Below, in pieces: positions 43,312-50,929 of a stretch of 64,000 nucleotides of DNA. Each line of letters begins with the position of its first letter. The stretch's first letter is position 1. The stretch covers positions 14,756,001 through 14,820,000 of the forward strand of contig CM082579.2 in assembly GCA_040954595.2 (NCBI GenBank). Reading direction: 5' to 3'. The notes beneath the pieces are model-generated. The model was given only the letters and a program-made list of their open reading frames with translations. It had not been told where the DNA came from and made no database searches. This DNA is from Balanoglossus misakiensis (Eukaryota; Hemichordata). The translations under genes and the position numbers were made by a program.

Positions 43312-43916
43312 GTTTTAAATTTTTTCATCGGTTTTACTTTAAAGGATGCCCACAAATTGCAACAGTAAATATTACTACAATATGCCAAAAATAAAACTTT
43401 CTTCACATCTTGACTAAAATGTTGAAAATGTCTCAATAGCATGTTTGCTCTAACACAAAATGCTCTTCTCTGTCGTTCAATATCTTCATTATCACAACCC
43501 TCACAAGATATAACATGGCCCAGATAGGTGTGTACAGGTACAAACTTTAAAGTGATGTCATTAAGTTTAACCGAAGGAATTCTTTGAACGCTCATATTCT
43601 TCCCATTAAAAAGCATGCACACAGTTTTACTAGAATTATAAATTATATCATAATCATTGCCATAAATTTCACAAATTCTAAGAAGACGGTGTAGACCCTT
43701 AATACTTGGACTGAGTAGAGTCATGTCGTCAGCGTAACCTAAAGTGTTAGCGCTGACACCACACATGGTACAGCCAACTTTGGCTTTACAGAGTGCATTG
43801 ATAAGATCATCAATGTAGACATTAAAAAGATAGGGAGAGAGTACTCCCCCTTGTCTTACACCGTTAGAAACAGAAAACAACTCTGAGGTTTCATTACCCC
43901 ACAACACAGTAAACAA
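43257..43916 (-). pseudogene. LINE 2 reverse transcriptase, palm B-C to thumb
   Basis: A 219-codon frame (first codon TTG) with GVRQGGVLSPYLFNVYIDDL and YADDMTLLSPSIKGLHRLL. The last roughly 20 codons (FDPKSLMLWEVSLAL) are read-through into host-element DNA beyond 43312. Confidence 0.9.
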
Positions 43917-43935
43917 TTGATTTCTGTACCATTAA

Positions 43936-44511
43936 AGGTCACATGTCATGCTTTGGAAAGTTTTCATTTTTCCACGTCGAAAGCTCACCTAGGGTACCTG
44001 TCTATGCATTGCCTATTGTGTCGGTTCCGAAAAATGTGCACGAATGCCAGAATTTGCCACCTTTTTTCATGCCTGTGATCGGGGAGCCACTTCGCACTCG
44101 AGCCAGGCGAAGGTATTTGCATATGGACAAACAAGTACACTATGTCGTAGTGTACCATTCTGTTTACAGTAAAGTGTAATTATCGGTCCATGAGTAATTA
44201 AGTCCACAGACAAAGATAAGCTATATAAACAGTGTTCAAAGCAAAGGAAGCCCTTGCCTCACATTGCAGGCAGAGGATTTACAAAGGTGTGAAAGACTAT
44301 TTGTCCACATCAAGATAAGTCTTCGGCTTAACTTCGAAAAGCCAAAAAAAATCGACTGAGTTGGGTTAGGGGTACACGCCCACCCGCCACTTTTACTTGC
44401 TTGTTATCTAAGCACAAGGGGCAAAACGCATTGCAAGATAGTAACATACGTTAACTTCAAGACCCAAATAGTGATTTTACGCGTGGTTGTATAGGGCATG
44501 GCATGGGACCT
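43936..44511 (+). mobile_element. 576-bp TTAA-MITE, copy 2 (inside LINE 2)
   Basis: Same length and family as copy 1 but in the opposite orientation. TIRs are AGGTCACATGTCATGC and GGCATGGGACCT, with TTAA at 43932-43935 and 44512-44515. It splits the RT palm between RILY and WYRNQLFTVLWG. The equivalent frame (43943-44179, plus) reads MSCFGKFSFFHVESSPRVPV and is open for 78 codons. Confidence 0.93.
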
Positions 44512-44904
44512 TTAATATAAAATTCGTACAGCATACAAGGGAACATTCCTGTCGATGAGCTTGTTAACCAGTTTAAAGTGATTAACTCTGTCAAAAGCTT
44601 TTGAAGCATCCAGAAAACAAGTAAACACTGGTCTTCCATTGCTGGTGTAGTAGCTAATGATTTCTTTAAATGCAAATAAACACAGGTCAGTTGTATGTTC
44701 TCGCTTGAAACCAAATTGTAAATAATGAGAGGTAAGAAACTCCTCACAACGAGAAAGTAAAATAGGCTCAAAAACTTTAGAGAAAACAGTTGCTAGTGCT
44801 ATCGGCCGGTAGTTACTGGCATCACTACAAAGCTTAGTTTTATCCTTAATTGGAACTAAAATAACGTTGATAGCCTCAGTTTGCAGGTAACCATGAACAA
44901 TCAA
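44512..44904 (-). pseudogene. LINE 2 reverse transcriptase, fingers to palm A
   Basis: Contains VHGYLQTEAINVILVPIKDK, SNYRPIALATVFSKVFEP, the FGFKREHTTD region and FLDASKAFDRVNH (motif A, catalytic Asp). It is cut at RILY by the MITE. Confidence 0.92.
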
Positions 44905-45850
44905 GTCAAAATGGGTAAAATAGAGGAGTCTGAGAATTTGAGGTGCTCAGCTGAAATATTGTCAATGCCAGCTGTCTTATCGTCAGGTAACTTATGTATA
45001 GCAGAAATTACTTCTTCTTCAGAAACATACATATCAGAAGAAAATTTAACATACTTCATTTTCTCCTCGATGTCATTTTTACCAGTCTGAGCCTGGACAG
45101 AATTCAAAATATCACTGAAATGCTTGTGCCACATAATTGCAATTTCACTCTCACCAGTCGCTCCACCTACAGTGTCAGAAAGCGGCATTTTTCTGCTAGT
45201 TTGCTTTCTGACTTCCTTCCAGAAGTCGTTCTGTTTGTGGCAGCGTAAATTGTCAGCCATCTTGTCAGCCCTATTTTGATTCTCAATCTTTTTACAAGCA
45301 CGTAAAGCATACTTAAAACGAGGTCTGGAAGATTTCATGGTTTCAAAAAGCGGGCCTTGTTAAGGTTTACCCCCATTAACCCATAATAAAAACATGGAAC
45401 GGGCATAGTCGTGACTTTCTTTTACAAAATCGTTCCAGCCAGGCACAACATGAACTTTCTGGTGAAACTTACGCCTAATGGTATCTTTTGCAGCACAATT
45501 CAATGCGTCCACAACACTACTATAACAAGTATCAATTGCCTGTAAATGCGAAGGGTATGTACAGTTCACATTAGTGCAGAATAACTCTTCGGATAAATTA
45601 ATCTTATCAACCTTGGCTTTGGTACAACGGGTGTAGGCGGATATATTCTGCTGTGACAATTTTTTCCAATCAACTCGAAAATTACATTGCTTGAAGGAAC
45701 TACTGCTGAAGCATTCATCAGCAGAAGTGTTGAAATGAACCTCTATTGAAACAGGAATATGGTCGGAGTCAACAACATTGCAAAGACTCGAAATTGAAAG
45801 AACATTGCTATAAAAAATTTTAGTGGTAACACAGTGGTCAATCCAAACTC
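44901..45850 (-). pseudogene. LINE 2 APE C-terminus and linker
   Basis: A single frame from about 45845 to 44901 except for one TAA at about 45360-45362 (reads LLWVNGGKP, stop, QGPLFETMKSSRPRFKYAL). Includes SDHIPV and, near the 3' side, VISAIHKLPDDKTAGIDNIS, the region before RT motif 1 (KxxGxDxI). The frame is lost at 44901-44905 by a small indel. Confidence 0.88.
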
Positions 45851-45931
45851 AGCGTAATTCAATAAAACGCCCTAACACAGCCTGAACTCCGATAATGTGT
45901 TGTCCCAAAATTCATTCCGTGGAAAATAATC

Positions 45932-46046
45932 ACTGGTCTGTTTACGTATTTCAGCCGATTTTCCAAGGACTACTGCAACTCGCCAGAAGTGAGTAGCCTG
46001 CTAATGAGATCTCCACAACATTACGTAATGACGGTCAAAGTCCGAT
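45932..46046 (+). repeat. Right member of the direct pair flanking LINE 2
   Basis: ACTGGTCTGTTTACGTATTT, CAGCCGATTTTCCAAG, CTAATGAGATCTCCACAACA and GGTCAAAGTCCGATG; counterpart of 43190-43311. Confidence 0.75.
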
Positions 46047-46413
46047 GCCCCAGTGTCCGTCCTCAGCCCACCAAAAAATGCGAAAAAATATTACAAAAAT
46101 CTTCTTCTCAAAATCGACGTGGCCTAGGACCTTGAAATTTGGCACAGGGGATTTTGGCCACATGGTCTACAAAAATCGCGAAAAGAATGTACATGCCCCC
46201 ATTAACGTGCAAATTAGGTCAATTTGAAAATTTCGCTCGATTATAGCCACAAAGTCACGTGACTAATTACAAATTCAAAGGGCAGGTGCACCAGTACTCA
46301 TGGGCCCCAACCACCGTGCCAAATTTGGAGGCGCACCTGCCGGAATTTCAGAGAAAAACGGGCGCAAAAAAACGACTCAAGAAGAAAGAAGACAAACTCC
46401 AGCAATAACAGAA

Positions 46414-46445
46414 GGGGACCAAGCGCCTGAGGGCTCTTGGTCCCC
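46414..46445 (+). other. Terminal hairpin of the host element
   Basis: 10-bp perfect stem GGGGACCAAG/CTTGGTCCCC, with an inner GCC/GGC pairing and a short loop. It is followed at once by TAA, so the last bases read CTAA. Confidence 0.8.
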
Positions 46446-46448
46446 TAA

Positions 46449-46849
46449 ATATGGGACTAAACTTGACAGATACCCGGAATATTTTCCTATTTAGGATACC
46501 TGGTTGCATTTCCACCTAAAGGCGTCCTATTGGCGTGGAAATTTTATAACTTGAAATCGTTTGACTGGGTGATAGGTATTAATATCTTATGATGTTATAA
46601 AACACTTGGCTCGCCGAAGGTAAGGACCGATTATAGCGTCAGTCGTGTCATAAAATCTATATGAACGTCATGGGTCAATAAACTTGATGGTCCAATAAAA
46701 TTTAATGGTTCGTAAAACTATTGTGTCCAATGTCTGCAGAGTATACTGGCTGCAACATGTGTATGAGTCAGGATTAACGGCTGTAGCCATCAACCCAAAA
46801 GGTGAACGTCCTATTCTCACTAACTTAAATAGGTTTTGCGACCTAGTTG
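46449..46849. other. Intergenic DNA, no gene seen
   Basis: Between the host element tail and the third segmental copy there is no recognisable exon, RNA gene or element end. Confidence 0.5.
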
Positions 46850-47165
46850 AGTGATAAAAACCTTATGATAAAGTCGACACGATTTCAAGATGACGATGTG
46901 CAAATGAGAGTTCATAAGCTAAAGTAAAGTTCAATGAATTCTATACAAAGTTCAAAAAAGATTTTTTACTAAAGGAAGACATGAACAAACTGATATCGTC
47001 TCTTCATATTCGTACATGTCCAACTGTTGTGATTTGACCCCCCCATGGTACATGAACCTATTACTTAGAACACACTTAAACAATTGGCATTTGAAGTGCC
47101 TTGCTTGACAGTGTTTAATGCGGTGGTCAGCCGCGTTTATCTCTCGCCACTTCATGCATCATGTC
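46850..47165 (+). repeat. Third, diverged copy of part of the A/B duplication
   Basis: Aligns with about 24350-24660 (and 17040-18150 of copy A): GAGTGATAAAAACC/GAGTGATGAAAATC, ATTTCAAGATG, GAGTTCATAAGCTAAA, TGTTGTGATTTGACC/GCAATGAGATTTGAC and AACCTATT. It is much more diverged than A against B, so this copy is older. It lacks the 17126 insertion. The cassettes are not included. Confidence 0.6.
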
Positions 47166-47172
47166 GCCTTAA

Positions 47173-47490
47173 AGGGACAAACTCTCTCTCTCGTCGCCCT
47201 TTTCTATTAATTATGTTTGATACAAGACACCGTTTATATTAATGGGCATGTGTATATGTAGTGAATGAACGTTCAACCACACACAACTTCCATCCTGCTT
47301 GTATGATATGAGAGTAAAAACTCGCCCAAAATGAATTAATGGTAGAGACCGATTTTTCAGTTTTGCGAGTTTTCGCTCTCGTGTCTACATGCGGGATAGA
47401 AGGTGTGTGCGGTTGAACGTTGCATCACTATATATCCACATTTACATTAATATAAACGGTGTTTTGTATCAAACATGGAAAAGGGCAGCG
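47173..47490. mobile_element. AGGGACAAAG foldback MITE, right end truncated
   Basis: Left TTAA (47169-47172) then AGGGACAAACTCTCTCTCTC; the body matches the 25501 MITE (AATTATGTTTGATACAAGAC, CTTGTATGATATGAGAGTAA, CGTGTCTACATGCGGG). It stops at AAGGGCAGCG, just short of its terminus, where a TTAAGGATGTAC element begins. That suggests the second element replaced or interrupted the end. Confidence 0.88.
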
Positions 47491-47492
47491 TG

Positions 47493-47870
47493 TTAAGGAT
47501 GTACGATCAGTAAAATTGAAAGCATTGTCATTTCTTTTAATCGTGAATTTTCGTTTCTGATTTGTATGTATAATGAAAATCCATTTTGGGTCACTGCACT
47601 TGTTTTCGACTTTAAACAAGGCCGTGAATTTAGTCGACAATTGAAGAAAACTGCTAACGGTCAGCATTTTCTACCAATGGTTTGTCTATGGATACAATAT
47701 TGAACAAAGTTTATCTCAAAATAGAGCGTGATGAATTTATTTTGATTTGTCGGAGCTATGTGTAAAATTTCATGAAAATGACAATAGTAGAAGTGAGTTT
47801 TCTAACTATTCTCCATGTACTCCTATGGGAAGAGACACAGGCGCACAGTTTACCAGTTGACGACCTCTAA
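47493..47870 (+). mobile_element. TTAAGGATGTAC-family copy 3
   Basis: Begins TTAAGGATGTACGATCAG and continues TTGAAAGCATTGTCATTTCT, ACCAATGGTTTGTCTATGG, GGAGCTATGTGTAAAATTTC, ATGACAATAGTAGAAGTGAG and CTCCTATGGGAAGAGACACA. The right inverted end is missing; a poly(G) run follows at 47880-47892. Confidence 0.6.
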
Positions 47871-48130
47871 AGAGGAAACGGGGGGGGGGGGGATGATGAA
47901 AGGTTTAAGACTTACAGATCACAACTTAAAGAGCCATTCAGAAAGAGGCTTAGAGTGGAGTATCAAATCGGACGATACCACTGACTGGTGGAGGAAGACA
48001 AAATAAGCAAACTGAGTAGATGAGTGCTCAGATTTCTTCAGAGGACCAAACGTTTCAAAGAATTATACGTGACAATCCATGCCTGGTCCGTCAGTAGATA
48101 TAAACAGAACATTGTGGCTGTATTCATTAA

Positions 48131-48421
48131 AGGGACCAAGTCTCTCTCTCGCTGCCCTTTTTCCATTAATTATGTTTGATACAAGACTGCGTTTATATTA
48201 TTCTACATGTGGATATAGTGAATCAACGTTCAACCATACACACCTTCCACCCCGCTTGTATAGACACGAGAGTTTTAAAAAGTAGCCAAAATGAATAAAC
48301 GGTCTCTACCATTTATTCATTTCGGGCGAGTTTTTACTCTCGTATCATACAAGCCGGATGGAAGTTGTGTGTGGTTGAACGTTCATTCACTAACATAAAC
48401 GGTGTCTTGTATCATGTCCCT
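48131..48421. mobile_element. 291-bp AGGGACAAAG foldback MITE with intact TTAA flanks
   Basis: TTAA at 48127-48130 and 48422-48425; left end AGGGACCAAGTCTCTCTCTC; right end reduced to TGTCCCT after a deletion of about 55 bp of the right arm (GTATCA joins TGTCCC). Third copy of the family in the window. Confidence 0.9.
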
Positions 48422-48488
48422 TTAACACTTTTGAAGCATTTTACTAATGCTAACATGACTAGACCAATTGAATGATGTTACATTGCAG

Positions 48489-48570
48489 GTTATCAACTCA
48501 GAGGGGCGTCTTGTTATAAAGCGGTACCTGACAAACAATCAGCTGGCAACGCTGAAAATACCTGTCAGTC
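48489..48570 (+). CDS. Isolated 82-nt exon-like segment, product unknown
   Basis: Preceded by a branch-point-like TGCTAACATGACTAG and an acceptor ATGTTACATTGCAG, and followed by GTAAGTATG, a near-consensus donor. One frame is open through it: VINSEGRLVIKRYLTNNQLA, then TLKIPVS. No second exon was found nearby, and I do not recognise the family. The 82-nt length changes phase by one. It may be an internal exon of a gene extending outside the window, or an isolated fragment. Confidence 0.4.
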
Positions 48571-49194
48571 GTAAGTATGAAAGTATACATCATTTGAGTA
48601 GAATTTTACGGGAGTTCCTAACAAGGCTTGGACATGTCACGCACAAATACAAAGGGCGCGTATAAAGACAGACAAAACCTCGCTCAGTGTGAGGTGTTCA
48701 GCGATTGCATCTGATAAGTCGAAAATGCTTGATCACGTGTCATGTTCAGTTGGGAAATTGGATATGTCTCAGGCCAAAAAAACTAATATGTGCTATTCCG
48801 ATTACATGGTTTTCAAAAATATTGTAGGTAGAAAGGGACATTTTTTTATTTTTCAATTTTTTTTATATCTTTGGCCGTCGTAGTGTAGAAGAATGACATC
48901 ATAGTTCTTGCGTGATTCTCGCAATTTTCATGAATTGTTTTATATTTGACATCGTTATTTTTACTTCCGGTTTGCGAAGATCTAAACTGTTTTGGGTCGG
49001 CGGGCTAAAATTAGGGTAGTTCGGGTAATCGTTATGACATTGGGAGCTACGGCTGCAAAGCCATGTGTCTCGTGCGAAAAGGGCCCTTAACCTTTTGCAA
49101 TATTTAACAGCAAACAACAGACAGTTTTGAGAATAAAAGGTTTCCGTCGTGTCTGACTTTCATATCGCATTAATAGCATATCCCTAATTTTAAA
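48571..49194. other. Intergenic or intronic DNA, nothing recognised
   Basis: A TATA-like GCGTATAAAGA at about 48658-48668 stands alone without a convincing downstream exon. No repeats or element ends were seen. Confidence 0.45.
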
Positions 49195-49440
49195 GAAATT
49201 AGGAGAGACAGAGTGAAACAGGCAGAGTGGCAGACAGACACAAGCAGACAGACAGAGCAACATTCATCAGTAGAGACACTCACCGGTCGCTCGCTCGCTC
49301 GCTCACTCTCTCTCTCAGAGAGAGGGGGCAGACAGTCAGACAGACAGACGTTGACAGACAGTCAGTAAGTCAGTCAGCCAGTTAATCAGTCAGTCAGACG
49401 TCAAAGACACAGTGACACAAACACAGCGAGGGAGACAAAA
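49195..49440. repeat. Imperfect (CAGA)n / (GCTC)n / (CT)n simple repeats
   Basis: Runs of ACAGACAGACAG and CAGTCAGTCAG surround TCGCTCGCTCGCTCGCTCAC and TCTCTCTCTCAGAGAGAGGG. Confidence 0.9.
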
Positions 49441-50929
49441 GGACCTTTCATGCTTAAACCCCTGTTCTTCTGTTATAAACTTTGAAAACCGTTCGTTTTC
49501 AGACTGCAGATTGCTCGAATAACGCGGCACACTGCCGAAACAATAAAACAAATACTAGTGGGAGCTCATAAAATAAAATCGCTCAACCATTCCGTCGTCC
49601 TGAGTGACCTCAGCCACATTAATTCCGACGTCTTTTTAGGGTCATGAAAAAAGTCACAAATAAGGTATTTCCCCTAGGTCCACCTGAAGCAAAAAGTTTT
49701 CGTTTCGACTCCATCATTCCGAATAGTAAGAAAGCAACAAAATTGAAAAGACAGATGTAAAATGCAATCTCTCTCACGTGGTAACGTTTGTAACTATGGC
49801 AATCACGGTACGTGTTCAGTACACAGACAGGGAGAAAAGTTTCCCCATGCAATACATGTGTTCAGTAAGGTTTGACCTTGGTTTTACTTTGTACCATGAT
49901 CGCCGCTTTCTAAGCATGGATGAACGACGGCGGTCAGACCCAATCGAACCCTTTCATGTCAGATGACCACGGTATCTCCAGTGTGAGATGACATTTGACA
50001 AACCATTTGATTTCAACAAAATCTTCGAGTCGTCAACGCGTCGCATACCAGTCGCATATCGGTATTTACCCAATCATAAAAGTTGGAAATTCGGGAGACT
50101 CGATCTGCAACCAAGTTGAGAGTAAATTTTGACGTTTGACTATTGGCAAGTAAACAGGTTACACAATGACTTGTCGGTTTTTCCTCCGTCATGGTCGTTC
50201 TTGACCCAAGTGTCCTTCCTTGACATTTAGACACACCTTGCGGTATGACCTTGGTGGTCATGTGCAATTAGTTTTCTTGTATAAGACGCTTTTCATGCCG
50301 GGGTAGACGACTTGTGCGTGGATCATCAACATTTCAGTGATATTTCAACGCAAAGTTTTAGCAATATTGAGAAAACAGGTAGTGAGGTGTCAAATGCATA
50401 TCAATGTACGAAAATTAGGTCAAGCCACCCGACAGCAACCGCTTTCACACAGTGTCGGACGTTGCACGGAATGTGAAACGTTACACTGCTTCGGCCGTTC
50501 ACATGCACCTGGGCGTGGTTTTGATTGATGGTCAAACGCCCCCACTTACTTTGGGCGTTTTCAATGGTAAATGTGTCGTATTGATCGAAACCTTGCCGTA
50601 AACACATTTTTTTTGCTGAATCAACATTCAGAGTTCAGCCGTCTAGTTAACGAAGTATTGAAATAAGCCACTTGTTCATCATTTTTTGTCTGTCAAACGT
50701 GTTTATTCGGACAGGGACCGGCCGCCAATGAGTGGTTTAGGGAGCCCACACGTACACTCTGGTACCTGGACAATTAACAAAGACATGACGTGTGTACCGT
50801 CCGGTTCGAAAAGATTGGTTTAAGGTAGTCCTGGTAACAGTCATCCTAACGAGGCCAGGGGAGGTCTCCAAGGGCGAAATAAACAAAGCTACCGATGACG
50901 AGTCGAATTCGAATCGGACGATGCTTGTT
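49441..50929. other. Non-repetitive DNA before the right satellite, no gene recognised
   Basis: Higher GC than average with several 60-84 codon frames on both strands (for example minus 49619-49852, plus 49778-49966, minus 50013-50267, plus 50337-50528). They overlap each other and show no domain signature, so I call none of them. A real unrecognised exon could be hidden here. Confidence 0.45.

Larger units (their letters stand above)
43312..45850 (-). mobile_element. APE-type non-LTR retrotransposon, truncated both ends, MITE-interrupted
   Basis: Read on the minus strand: the end of the AP-endonuclease (WIDHC near 45845-45831; VDSDHIPV near 45772-45750, the C-terminal SDHxP motif), a linker (45700-44905), RT fingers (VILVPIKDKTKL, SNYRPIALATVFSKVFE, then FKREHTTDLCLFAF), palm A (TCFLDASKAFDRVNH), and, after the MITE, motif B (SNGVRQGGVLSPYLFN), motif C with the catalytic YADD (LGYADDMTLL) and HTYLGHVISCEGC. 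Lesions: in-frame stop at about 45360, frameshift near 44905, MITE insertion with an adjacent TAA, and loss of the APE N-terminus and the 3' end. Clade (CR1/Jockey-like) not resolved. Confidence 0.93.
40445..46448 (+). mobile_element. Host element of the nest: GCTGCAAGCAGC head, hairpin-CTAA tail
   Basis: Starts with the small hairpin GCTGCAAGCAGC and CATTGAAGGGGCCCAAGC, and ends with GGGGACCAAG (46414-46423) pairing with CTTGGTCCCC (46436-46445) followed directly by TAA. Just inside the 3' end are CCAAATTTGGAGG and AAAAAAACGACTCAAGAAGA. Without the inserted LINEs and MITEs the element is only about 2 kb. The left part is made of four internal units of about 240 bp (starts near 40786, 41022, 42701 and 42957). 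Very similar heads and tails are known from repeats scattered in other metazoan genomes. Class is uncertain; a hairpin with CTAA recalls Helitron-like 3' ends. Confidence 0.6.

Noticed and set aside
43190-46046. Treating the roughly 120-bp flanking repeats as the target-site duplication of LINE 2
   Set aside because: They are too long and too diverged from each other. LINE target duplications are short and start identical, so these are older host-element units.
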